Shown: positions 17,191 to 25,331 of the stretch, piece by piece
Layout of the letters: every line of letters begins with the position of its first letter
How positions within the stretch are numbered: position 1 is the stretch's first letter
DNA from: Planococcus circulans
GTDB taxonomy: Bacteria > Bacillota > Bacilli > Bacillales_A > Planococcaceae
DNA: 64,000 nucleotides
Assembly: GCF_020023385.1 (NCBI RefSeq)
Contig: NZ_JAIQCL010000007.1
Location: 1-64,000, forward strand
Direction: 5' to 3'
Program-made: the position numbers and the translations under genes
Notes under the pieces: model-generated
Databases searched by the model: none
What the model was told of the DNA's origin: nothing
What the model saw: the letters and a program-made list of their open reading frames with translations, nothing else

Positions 17191-17964
17191 ATGCAAAACT
17201 ACATGTATCCAACATTTGATCTGACTGGAAAAAAAGCGGTGGTAACTGGAGGGAGCAAGGGAATTGGGCTGGCGATTGCCGCAGGTTTGGCACATGCAGG
17301 AGCGGAAGTGCTGATCACCGGTAGAAATGAATCCGCCCTTATAGATGCTGTGGATGAAATGAAGAAGCGAGGGTACCGGGTTTCCTGGAAAACTTCTGAT
17401 GTGACAGTGAAGAAAGAAGTGGAGAAACTCTTCGATTACATCGATCAAGAGTTTCGGCAAATCGATATCCTGATCAACAATGCAGGCATGAATATCCGGA
17501 AATCCCTTGTTGAAGTGGAGGAAGAAGATTGGGACCGAGTGATTGGAACCAATTTAAAAGGGATTTTCCTAGTGGGACAGCAGGCGGCAAAGCGGATGAT
17601 TGTCCAAAAAGGCGGACGCATCATCAATATCTCATCGATTCTCGGTAAAATCGGCAATCCACTTCAGACCAGCTACGCCGCCAGTAAAGGGGGAATCGAT
17701 CAGCTGACAAAAGTATGGGCATCTGAACTTGCAGAGCATGGGATAACCGTCAATGCCTTAGCTCCTGCTTACATAATCACTCCCATGACTGAACCTTTTT
17801 TACAGGACGAAGAAAGGTTGGAGAAAATCATCAGCCGGACCATGATGAAAAGGATGGGGCGAGCGGATGAAATGATCGGACCGGCTTTGTTTTTTGCGTC
17901 AGACGCCTCTACTTATGTGACTGGGCAAATTCTGTATATCGACGGAGGATGGACAGCAAATTGA
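17191..17964 (+). CDS. Short-chain dehydrogenase/reductase
   Basis: Classical SDR of 257 residues. TGGSKGIGLAIA at about residues 17-28, NNAGMN near 95, and catalytic Ser, Tyr and Lys in SSILG and SYAASKGG. GRNE after the second strand (Arg) suggests NADP(H). Overall pattern is like gluconate 5-dehydrogenase or FabG. Directly after the MaoC pair, it may act on an (R)-3-hydroxyacyl-CoA, or reduce a 4-oxo acyl-CoA to 4-hydroxy as LvaD does; both are inference. ATG 17191 after GAGGAG. Gap of 30 bases to the next gene. Confidence 0.87.
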   Translation: MQNYMYPTFDLTGKKAVVTGGSKGIGLAIAAGLAHAGAEVLITGRNESALIDAVDEMKKRGYRVSWKTSDVTVKKEVEKLFDYIDQEFRQIDILINNAGMNIRKSLVEVEEEDWDRVIGTNLKGIFLVGQQAAKRMIVQKGGRIINISSILGKIGNPLQTSYAASKGGIDQLTKVWASELAEHGITVNALAPAYIITPMTEPFLQDEERLEKIISRTMMKRMGRADEMIGPALFFASDASTYVTGQILYIDGGWTAN

Positions 17965-17994
17965 GAAGATGTGACGGAAGTAAGGAGGAGACAA

Positions 17995-19518
17995 ATGGAA
18001 TACGCAACTGTTTCGGAGCTGCTGGCAGCAAGGTGCAAAGAAGCTCCTGATAAGGAGTTTCTAGTGATCGAAGATAAAAACGGTTCTGTGGAAAGGTTGA
18101 GCTATCTTGAATTCCAGGAACAGGTCCGAAAGCTGGCACAGGTATTAAGCGAAAACGGAATCAGGAAAGGGGATAAGATTCTGCTGCATCTGCCGAACGG
18201 CAGTGCTTTTATGAAATCGTGGTTTGCCATTCTGTCCATCGGTGCTGTCATGGTGCCGACAAATATCCTATCCCCTGAAGAAGAAATGAAATACCTGGTG
18301 AACCATTCGGAAAGCAAGCTGATCATCACTGAAAAAGAGTACGAGCAGAAATTCTCGAGCTTTGGGCTGCCTTTGCTGTTCTCTCGTCTCGGAGAAGACC
18401 ACAAAGGAATATGGCTAGAGGCTGAAATTGAAAAAGCGGAACCAGTCGTGAAGTTGCCGAAACTTTCGCCCCAGGACGAAGCCGCGATTTTGTATACATC
18501 AGGAACAACTTCAAAACCGAAAGGCGTAGTGCTGACGCAGCAGAATTACTTGCATACCGGAAAGCAGATGGCGGAAACGCTTGGTTATAGCTCAGAGGAT
18601 CGCGTTCTGATCGTGTTGCCGATGTTCCATGGCAATGGCCAATACTATATGGCAATGCCTGCGCTTTATGCTGGAGCGAGCATCGCCATTACTGAAAGCT
18701 TCAGTGCAACCAATTATGTCAAACAGTCTAAACGGCTGAAAGCCACAGTGGGTTCACTTTTTTCAGCTCCCATTAAAATGATTCTAAAAAAAGACTATGA
18801 TCCTGAAGATGCGGAGAATTCATTAAGACTCGTCATCTATGCACAAGCGTTGACAGACCAGCAATATGATGAATTTCGCACTAGGTATCGAGTTGAACTC
18901 CGCCAATTATATGGAATGACCGAAACCATTGCCATCCCTTTGATGAATCCGGTGGAAGACTTGCAGGACCATATCAGCATCGGTGGAGAAGCTTGCGGAT
19001 ATTCTGTGGTATTAAGAGATGGAGAAGGGTATGAAGTCAATACTGGCGAAGAAGGCGAAATTACGGTTTACGGTGAACCGGGTGTGACAATCATGAAAGA
19101 GTATTTTAAAAATCCGGCAGCAACTGCGGAAACAATTCAAGACAACTGGTTGTATACCGGAGATATGGCAAAAGTGGATCCGAAGACCGGACTGTTCTAT
19201 TTTGTCGACCGAAAGAAAGACATGATGAAACGATCAGGGGAAAATATAGCAGCTGGAGAAGTTGAAGCGGTAATCAATGAACATGATGCCGTTTTCGAAA
19301 GTGCGGTCATCTCTGTACCAGATCCGGTATATGAAGAATCTATACATGCTTTTGTCATTTTAAAGGAGAACCGGAAGTTGACTTCAGAAGAGCTTTTGGA
19401 ATGGTGTCGCGCACGTCTAGCTAAATTCAAGGTGCCACAGGAAATTCACTTTACAGAAGAGTTTCCGCGTACTTCAGTCGGAAAGATACAGAAACAGCAA
19501 ATGAAAAAATGGGTTTAA
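17995..19518 (+). CDS. Acyl-CoA synthetase (AMP-forming), second ligase of cluster 1
   Basis: ANL-family ligase of 507 residues. The adenylation motif [13 protein letters not shown] has Ser where most relatives have Gly or Arg. Other landmarks are YGMTETIAI, GDMAKVDPKTGLFYFVDRKKDM and the C-terminal catalytic Lys in RTSVGKIQK. ATG 17995 follows AAGGAGGAG; a GTG at 17971 precedes that ribosome site. YTSGTT and the crotonobetaine-ligase-like MFHGNGQYYM segment suggest a polar or short carboxylate. It is coupled to the AtoE permease, 12 bases downstream. Confidence 0.88.
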   Translation: MEYATVSELLAARCKEAPDKEFLVIEDKNGSVERLSYLEFQEQVRKLAQVLSENGIRKGDKILLHLPNGSAFMKSWFAILSIGAVMVPTNILSPEEEMKYLVNHSESKLIITEKEYEQKFSSFGLPLLFSRLGEDHKGIWLEAEIEKAEPVVKLPKLSPQDEAAILYTSGTTSKPKGVVLTQQNYLHTGKQMAETLGYSSEDRVLIVLPMFHGNGQYYMAMPALYAGASIAITESFSATNYVKQSKRLKATVGSLFSAPIKMILKKDYDPEDAENSLRLVIYAQALTDQQYDEFRTRYRVELRQLYGMTETIAIPLMNPVEDLQDHISIGGEACGYSVVLRDGEGYEVNTGEEGEITVYGEPGVTIMKEYFKNPAATAETIQDNWLYTGDMAKVDPKTGLFYFVDRKKDMMKRSGENIAAGEVEAVINEHDAVFESAVISVPDPVYEESIHAFVILKENRKLTSEELLEWCRARLAKFKVPQEIHFTEEFPRTSVGKIQKQQMKKWV

Positions 19519-19530
19519 GGGGGAGCAGGA

Positions 19531-20922
19531 ATGACTAAAGTGAAAAGTGCAGAAGAGCTGGAAAGGGAAAGAGTGTTGAACGCAAATAAAAATAATCCCC
19601 TCGCAAAAGTAGCGGGGCTGTTTGCCCGCATTGCAGAACGATGGTTGCCTGATGCATTCGTATTTGCCATTATACTGACGACCATCGCTTTTATTGCAGG
19701 AGTTATTTTCACAGACTCAAGCCCTTTTGACATGATGACCTATTGGGGCGATGGAATGTGGGGTCTGTTAACATTCACGGCGCAGATCATAACCACTTTT
19801 GTTTTAAGTTATGCCTTAGCATTGACGAAGACAGTTTCTAACACCCTTGAAAAAATCGCGGCGATTCCCAAATCGCCGAACTCGGCCATTTTGATGGTGA
19901 CATTCACAGCTCTGGGTGCTTCCCTGATCAGTTGGGCCTTTGGTTTAGTAGTGGCAGGGATCATCGCGAAACTGGTTGCGAAGAAAGTCCATGACGTCGA
20001 TTATCGTGTACTCGTAGCAGCAGGCTATTCGGGCTTCCTGATTTGGGAAGGTGGTTTATCATCTTCTCCAGCGCTTTTCGTTGCGACAGCGGGACATGTC
20101 TTTGAAGGGGAAATCGGATTAATCCCTATTTCAGAAACTTTGCTGTCAGCTGTCAATATTGCCATTGTAGCCATATTGTTCTTCACGCTGCCTTTTGTCA
20201 TGCGTTTGGTCCATCCGAAAAACCCCAAAGACCGTTATATTGTGGAACAGTCACGTTTAGAGGATCCGGTAGTCGAAGAAGACTCTCGTGAAGAAACCAA
20301 TTATCCGAATGACAAGATTGAAAAGACACGTCTGATTCCACTTATAGGTGGATTCCTCGGCTTAAGTTATTTGGTCAATCACTTTATTGCCAATGGATTT
20401 TCGTTGGATTTGAATACAGTCAACTTGATTTTCCTGACAGCGGCCTTGCTATTGTTTTCGAATGTTCGGGAACTTGCTCAAGGACTTTTGAAATCCGTCA
20501 GCAGCGTAGGCCAATTTGTTCTGCAATATCCATTCTATGCAGGCATTATGGGAATGCTGAGTGCTTCCGGTTTAGCAGTACTGATATCCAATTTCTTCAT
20601 TAATATTTCAACGGATACGACCTTGCCGCTTTGGACTTTCCTATCGGCTGGAATTCTGAATGTCTTTATCCCCTCGGGTGGTGGACAGTGGGCGGTTCAG
20701 GCACCACTGGTGATTCCAGCTGCGCTCGAAATGGGTGTCGAACCAGCAAAAGTGGTGATGGCTGTTGCTTGGGGTGACAGCTGGACCAATATGATCCAGC
20801 CATTCTGGGCGATTCCATTGCTTGCGATTGCTGGTCTTAAGATTCGCGATATCATGGGATACACCATGATTGCTTTGATTTACGGAGGCTTAGTGATAGG
20901 CGCCTGTATGCTGATTTTCTAG
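19531..20922 (+). CDS. atoE: Short-chain fatty acid transporter, AtoE family
   Basis: 463-residue membrane protein with about 11-12 hydrophobic segments. It matches the AtoE family: LAKVAGLFARIAERWLPDAF near the N-terminus, SPNSAILMVTFTALGASLISWAFGL, and IPSGGGQWAVQAPLVIPAA toward the C-terminus. AtoE takes up acetoacetate and butyrate in E. coli. The central hydrophilic loop (about residues 235-262) is acidic. It is cotranscribed with a ligase and an MDR reductase, so it is a second uptake route for a short carboxylate beside the TRAP system. Ribosome site AAGGGGGAG. Confidence 0.92.
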   Translation: MTKVKSAEELERERVLNANKNNPLAKVAGLFARIAERWLPDAFVFAIILTTIAFIAGVIFTDSSPFDMMTYWGDGMWGLLTFTAQIITTFVLSYALALTKTVSNTLEKIAAIPKSPNSAILMVTFTALGASLISWAFGLVVAGIIAKLVAKKVHDVDYRVLVAAGYSGFLIWEGGLSSSPALFVATAGHVFEGEIGLIPISETLLSAVNIAIVAILFFTLPFVMRLVHPKNPKDRYIVEQSRLEDPVVEEDSREETNYPNDKIEKTRLIPLIGGFLGLSYLVNHFIANGFSLDLNTVNLIFLTAALLLFSNVRELAQGLLKSVSSVGQFVLQYPFYAGIMGMLSASGLAVLISNFFINISTDTTLPLWTFLSAGILNVFIPSGGGQWAVQAPLVIPAALEMGVEPAKVVMAVAWGDSWTNMIQPFWAIPLLAIAGLKIRDIMGYTMIALIYGGLVIGACMLIF

Positions 20923-20942
20923 AAAGAAAAGGAGAGGGTACC

Positions 20943-21929
20943 ATGAAAGCGATTATCGTCGAAGAGACCGGTCCTCCTGGAGTGATGAAGCTTCAGGAAA
21001 TCGATAAACCAAAGCCTGATGCACATCAGGTCCTGATCCGTGTTGAAGCAATCAGTGTTAATTTTGCAGATATTAAGGCTCGCCAAGGACAGTACCATGG
21101 AGTCGCAGCAGATGCAGCTTTTACACCAGGTCTGGATTGTGCGGGAGTTGTTGTAGAAATTGGAGATCAAGTGAGCCGGTTTCAGCCCGGACAGCGTGTT
21201 ATGGCATTTCCGACAGGCGGTTCCTACGCTGAATATGTCGTGGCGCCAGAGAATTTAACTTATCCGGTACCTGATGAAATAAGCAGCGAAACGGCCGCAG
21301 CTTCTTTGACCGTTGGCATCACTGCCTATAACGTCATCCAAAAAATGGCGAGGCTGGAAAAAGGGGAAACCCTCTTAATCCATGCGGCGGCAGGGGGAAT
21401 CGGTTCAACCGCTATTCAGCTGGCCAAGTTTTTCGGAGCTTCCAAAATTATCGGGACTGTCGGCAGTGATGAAAAAGTAGCGCATGCCAAATCTTTTGGT
21501 GCAGACGAAGTCATCAATTATCGGTCAACGGATTTTGTGGAGAAAGTCAATGAATTGACTGGAGGAAAAGGGGCAGATGTCATTCTTGATACAATAGCAG
21601 GCGAGAATTTCGAAAGGAGCTTGAAATGCTTGGCTACATTTGGGCGAATCGTCTCTTTCGGGCATGCCAATGATGGATCAGTTCCAGGAATCGCAAAAAC
21701 AGATCAGCTTCATTCAAACTGTCGCTCAGTCATTGGGTACAGTACGGGCACATACCGAAAGCACCGCCCGGAATTCTTGAGAGAAGGTGCTGAAAGGATA
21801 ACCGAATACCTGCTGCAAAAACAATTGAAAATTGTCATCTCCAAGAGCTTTGCAATGGCGGATGCCTCGGAAGCGCATGCCCATATTGAAAGCCGGGCGA
21901 GTATCGGCAAAGTTCTACTGATCCCTTAA
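20943..21929 (+). CDS. MDR oxidoreductase (quinone oxidoreductase type), second copy
   Basis: 328-residue NADPH-dependent reductase, paralogous to the protein at 7188. It has NFADIKARQGQYHG and PGLDCAGVVVEIG in the GroES-like domain, and LIHAAAGGIGSTAIQLAKFFGA in the Rossmann domain (broken here as LIHAAAGGIGSTAIQ then LAKFFGA). HSNCRSVIGYSTG lies in the C-terminal part. Structural zinc Cys are absent. ATG 20943 follows GAGAGG. It closes the first cluster; a GC-rich hairpin lies just downstream. Confidence 0.85.
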   Translation: MKAIIVEETGPPGVMKLQEIDKPKPDAHQVLIRVEAISVNFADIKARQGQYHGVAADAAFTPGLDCAGVVVEIGDQVSRFQPGQRVMAFPTGGSYAEYVVAPENLTYPVPDEISSETAAASLTVGITAYNVIQKMARLEKGETLLIHAAAGGIGSTAIQLAKFFGASKIIGTVGSDEKVAHAKSFGADEVINYRSTDFVEKVNELTGGKGADVILDTIAGENFERSLKCLATFGRIVSFGHANDGSVPGIAKTDQLHSNCRSVIGYSTGTYRKHRPEFLREGAERITEYLLQKQLKIVISKSFAMADASEAHAHIESRASIGKVLLIP

Positions 21930-21948
21930 TGGATTTGCTGTTGAGCCG

Positions 21949-21972
21949 TTGCCCTCCAAAAGGGGGGCAATC
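21949..21972 (+). terminator. Hairpin at the end of cluster 1
   Basis: TTGCCCTCC / GGGGGGCAA stem with an AAAA loop and one wobble. The T-tail is poor (TCGTTT), so termination may be partial and rpoN may receive read-through. Confidence 0.5.
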
Positions 21973-22055
21973 GTTTAGCAGTTAAATATCCAACCTGCTC
22001 TCCTTTCCCCTTCAGATCAATCCCCGTTACACCCAATAAACCAGAGGTGATGTCT

Positions 22056-23360
22056 ATGTATGGCGGTATTCAGTTGCAGCAAAAGCAAGTGAAAAAAATC
22101 CACATGACACCTGCTTTATCTCAGGCGATAAAGCTTCTGCAGTATTCGACACTGGAATTGGCGGAATTCTTAAATGAGCAGATTTCTGCAAACCCACTTC
22201 TTCAGCATTCTGATCATGTGAAAGGGGAGAGATGTTTTTCAACGGCTAAAAGTTCACTCGATCCTATTCAATTTATTGAAGCAGCAGAAAATAAACTGGA
22301 AAGTGAACTGCTGGAACAACTAGTTCTTTTGAATCTCGAAAAAAGACAGGAAAAGATGATGAAGTTTTTAATTTCCAACTTAGATAGTCATGGATTTTTA
22401 AGTGGTGGAGTCCCTGAAGCTGAGAGGATGCTCGGGATTTCCAAGGCTGAAGCGAAAGGGTTGATTGGCTTGCTTCAGCAACTGGAACCAATGGGGATAG
22501 GTACAGCAAACTCGAAGGATTTTCTATTGCTTCAAATTGACTCCAGCCTGAATTTTCACTACAAAGAAATTGCAAAAACTTTGATTGAAAATGACTTGGT
22601 GAAAATGGCGTCGGGCTCTTTTCATTTTCTTTCGGCTAAGTATAAGGTCAACAGACAAATCCTTCAGGAAATTACAGATTTCATCAAGAACCTAAAGCTG
22701 TATCCAGCAGAGGACTATTCCCAATCTCCGGTTTCCTATGTAATGCCCGATGTTGTGATCGAAAAGATTGATCGAAGATGGATCATCCATGTAACCGATC
22801 ATTTATTGCCCACCATTAAATTGAATGAAAAATATATTAAAAACCTTCTGGCATCACAACAAGATGACGTTGAAAGCTATGTACAACAGCGATTAAAGGA
22901 TGCCCAATTCTTAAGGAATAGCCTAAAGAGCCGAAAAGAAACCTTATACCATGTGACGGCAATGATCATGGACCATCAAGAGGCATTTTTTCAAAAAGGT
23001 GAATCATTTATAAAGCCTATGCGTTTGAAAGATCTGGCCCAAAAATTGCAGCTTCATGAATCGACAATCAGCCGGATCACCAGCAATAAATATATTCAGA
23101 CACCCTATGGCTTATATACTTTCAAGTATTTTTTCACTCACAGTCTACCCAATTCGACTACTGGCCATTTAGAGTCTGTGTTGAGCATAAAAGCTAAACT
23201 GGCATCTTTGATCGAAAATGAAAATCCATCTGCACCTTATTCAGACGAACAATTAAAGGTTTTATTGAAACAGCAAGGTGTACCGATCTCAAGAAGGACC
23301 ATAGCTAAGTATCGGGAACAATTGAAATTTGCGAATTCCATGAACAGGCGGCGCTACTGA
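22056..23360 (+). CDS. rpoN: RNA polymerase sigma-54 factor (SigL)
   Basis: Alternative sigma factor that recognises -24/-12 promoters and needs an AAA+ activator. The 434 residues have the Gln-rich region I (QLQQKQVKKIHMTPALSQ, start to about residue 25, then LLQYSTLELAEFL), the core-binding region, a helix-turn-helix (KDLAQKLQLHESTISRITSN equivalent near 335) and the RpoN box RRTIAKYRE near 412-420. ATG 22056 follows GAGGTGA by about five bases; in-frame GTG 22047 and ATG 22050 are inside that site. It lies directly upstream of a consensus sigma-54 promoter and operon. Confidence 0.95.
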   Translation: MYGGIQLQQKQVKKIHMTPALSQAIKLLQYSTLELAEFLNEQISANPLLQHSDHVKGERCFSTAKSSLDPIQFIEAAENKLESELLEQLVLLNLEKRQEKMMKFLISNLDSHGFLSGGVPEAERMLGISKAEAKGLIGLLQQLEPMGIGTANSKDFLLLQIDSSLNFHYKEIAKTLIENDLVKMASGSFHFLSAKYKVNRQILQEITDFIKNLKLYPAEDYSQSPVSYVMPDVVIEKIDRRWIIHVTDHLLPTIKLNEKYIKNLLASQQDDVESYVQQRLKDAQFLRNSLKSRKETLYHVTAMIMDHQEAFFQKGESFIKPMRLKDLAQKLQLHESTISRITSNKYIQTPYGLYTFKYFFTHSLPNSTTGHLESVLSIKAKLASLIENENPSAPYSDEQLKVLLKQQGVPISRRTIAKYREQLKFANSMNRRRY

Positions 23361-23453
23361 GCAGAAATAGGAATTCCTGATAGGAAATTCTCGGAAATGA
23401 GAAAAATGCAGCCGCAAAGCAAGGCCAGTTCCTTATGTCTCTCATTTTTGAGT

Positions 23454-23469
23454 TGGCACGGAATTTGCA
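23454..23469 (+). promoter_or_regulatory. Sigma-54 (-24/-12) promoter of the acetoin-type operon
   Basis: TGGCACGGAATTTGCA matches the consensus TGGCAC-N5-TTGCW at every defined base, with GG at 23455-23456 and GC at 23467-23468. It lies between rpoN and the metallo-hydrolase gene. The AcoR-like activator encoded at 28427 is the obvious partner. An AGGAATTCCT palindrome at 23369-23378, about 85 bases upstream, is a possible but weak enhancer half. Confidence 0.9.
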
Positions 23470-23530
23470 TATACAAATAATGAAGGCGCCATTGCCTTAA
23501 AAGACACAAAAGGAGGTAGAGAAAAATCTC

Positions 23531-23644
23531 TTGAAAAGCGGAAGGCAACACATGCAAGCGAACAAGACTGTAAAAGAGGCGATCAACAAATTTATGAAAA
23601 CGCTTTCTTTGGAAGGAGTCAAGCTTGCGGGAAAGGAGGCTTGA
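23531..23644 (+). CDS. Possible 37-residue leader protein in the sigma-54 transcript
   Basis: A short open frame begins TTG 23531 (or ATG 23552 for 30 residues) downstream of AGGAGGT at 23511-23517, and stops TGA 23642-23644, one base before the next ATG. The predicted peptide (TVKEAINKFMKTLSLEGVK in its core) is amphipathic and basic. The SD is 13 bases from the TTG, longer than usual. The tight junction with the metallo-hydrolase suggests translational coupling. Family unknown; it may be non-coding leader sequence. Confidence 0.45.
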   Translation: MKSGRQHMQANKTVKEAINKFMKTLSLEGVKLAGKEA

Positions 23645-23645
23645 G

Positions 23646-24284
23646 ATGAAGCCACTTAGCATCGTCCCGTTTGTCTCAGGGAAGCTCCAGAGCAATAGTT
23701 ATGTGGTATCGGATGAAGAGTCATTTTGTGTGGTGATTGATCCGGGAGAAGAATCCACGGAACTATTGACGTATATCGGGGACAGGAAAGTCGATTACAT
23801 CCTATTGACGCATGGCCATTACGATCATATTGGAGGCGTGACCGCTCTCAAAGAGAGAACTGACGCATCAGTCGCCATTCATTATGCCGAAGCGGAATAT
23901 CTGAGTGATCCAGTGTTGAACCTATCATCGGAAAGCGGAAAGCCAGTAGTTTGTGAATGGCCGGATATTTTGCTGAATGGAGGTGAGTTGGTTCAATGCG
24001 GAAAGTTTTCGGTAAAGGTGATCCATACACCTGGGCATTCTCCGGGAAGTGTCTGCTATTTGCTGAATGACCGCTATTTGTTTTCCGGAGACACCTTGCT
24101 GGCCGGGTTAGTGGGGCCGACGAATCTCCCATCAGGAAATCGGGAACTTTTGAAAGCTTCCATTAAAGAAAAACTCTATTCATTAAATGACCATGTAGAA
24201 GTTTACCCGGGGCATGGGGAACCAACAAAGATCGGAGCAGAAAAGAAGGATAATCTCTTTCCGAATATCAAAGCGTTTTTTTGA
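23646..24284 (+). CDS. MBL-fold metallo-hydrolase (glyoxalase II-like)
   Basis: 212-residue metallo-beta-lactamase-fold hydrolase. The metal motif THGHYDHIGG is at about 54-63. HTPGHSPGS follows near 127 (third His), FSGDTLL near 150 (bridging Asp) and YPGHGEPT near the end. AAGGAGG precedes ATG 23646. As first enzyme gene of the sigma-54 operon it may hydrolyse a thioester or other by-product of the E1-E2 complex, such as an acyl-lipoyl or acyl-CoA. That role is inference; such genes are not part of the B. subtilis aco operon. Confidence 0.85.
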   Translation: MKPLSIVPFVSGKLQSNSYVVSDEESFCVVIDPGEESTELLTYIGDRKVDYILLTHGHYDHIGGVTALKERTDASVAIHYAEAEYLSDPVLNLSSESGKPVVCEWPDILLNGGELVQCGKFSVKVIHTPGHSPGSVCYLLNDRYLFSGDTLLAGLVGPTNLPSGNRELLKASIKEKLYSLNDHVEVYPGHGEPTKIGAEKKDNLFPNIKAFF

Positions 24285-24312
24285 ACCATCAAAAAAAGAG
24301 GAGTGAAAAAGA

Positions 24313-25317
24313 ATGGCTGAGACATATGTGAAGGAAGTCGAAACAAAAAGCTACACGAAAGAAGTGCTGGTGGATTTTTACAAGACAATGGCGAAAATCA
24401 GAAAGTTTGATGAGAATTTGATCAAGTTGATGGCTGAAGGGAAAGTTTCCGGATTTTATCATTCCGGCATCGGTTCTGAAGGGTTGTCAGCGGGCTCTAT
24501 CCGGCAAAACCTGCGGGATGAGGATTATATCTACTACAACCATAGAGGGTGTAACCAGAAGATCGCGAAGGGTGTACCGCTGTCGAAAATTTACGGGGAT
24601 TTCCTCGGGACGATTGAAGGCACTACGAGAGGCTTGGGTGCGGGAATCGTCCACAGTGCGGATCCATCGCGAGGTGTACTCGGACAGGCAGGAACAATCG
24701 GTTCCCAATTGGGATTAAGCGTCGGAACCGCCTATACTTCGAAGTTGACTGGCAGCGATCAGGTGACAGTGGTGTATTTTGGAGACGGAGCAGCGTCGCG
24801 TGAAATGCTTCACGGTTCTTTGAACTGGGCCGGACTTTATAAGTTGCCGATCATCTATATTTGTGAAAATAACGAATACGCCATTTCCTGCCATGTATCT
24901 GAAACGCATTCTGTCAAAGAAAATATTGCGGATTGGGCCGACGGTTATGGAATTCCAAACTGTGTCGTAGACGGCAATGATGTGCTGCTGATGCACGAAG
25001 TTGTAAAGGAAGCGGTAGAGCGGGCAAAACGCGGAGAAGGCCCAACTTTCATCGAAGCTCAGACGTTCCGCCATCGCGGACATTTTGAAGGCGATCCATA
25101 CGATTATGTGGATGTGGAAATTCTGCAGAACTGGAAAGACACGAAAGATCCAATCACCAACTTTGCAGCTAAACTGATGCTCGATAAAGTAGTGACAGAA
25201 GAAGACCTTGAAAAAATCAATAAAGAGATTGATGTGGAAATAGCGGAAGCTATTCAAAAAGCAGAAGCGGCACCACTGCCGAATCCTGAAAGAATCTACG
25301 AAGGACTATTCGCGTAA
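24313..25317 (+). CDS. acoA: Acetoin dehydrogenase-type E1 alpha subunit
   Basis: Thiamine-diphosphate-dependent dehydrogenase E1 alpha, 334 residues. The ThDP motif starts GDGAASREMLHGSLNWAGL near residue 157 and ends in ENNEYAIS. GFYHSGIGSEGLSAG and YYNHRGCNQKIAKGV are the substrate-side segments. It forms an alpha2beta2 E1 with the next gene, which decarboxylates or cleaves a 2-oxo or acyloin substrate and loads acetyl onto E2. The substrate segments differ somewhat from textbook AcoA, so another acyloin or 2-oxo acid is possible. Sigma-54 control and the AcoR-like activator favour acetoin. Confidence 0.8.
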   Translation: MAETYVKEVETKSYTKEVLVDFYKTMAKIRKFDENLIKLMAEGKVSGFYHSGIGSEGLSAGSIRQNLRDEDYIYYNHRGCNQKIAKGVPLSKIYGDFLGTIEGTTRGLGAGIVHSADPSRGVLGQAGTIGSQLGLSVGTAYTSKLTGSDQVTVVYFGDGAASREMLHGSLNWAGLYKLPIIYICENNEYAISCHVSETHSVKENIADWADGYGIPNCVVDGNDVLLMHEVVKEAVERAKRGEGPTFIEAQTFRHRGHFEGDPYDYVDVEILQNWKDTKDPITNFAAKLMLDKVVTEEDLEKINKEIDVEIAEAIQKAEAAPLPNPERIYEGLFA

Positions 25318-25331
25318 AGGGGGAGAAACGG

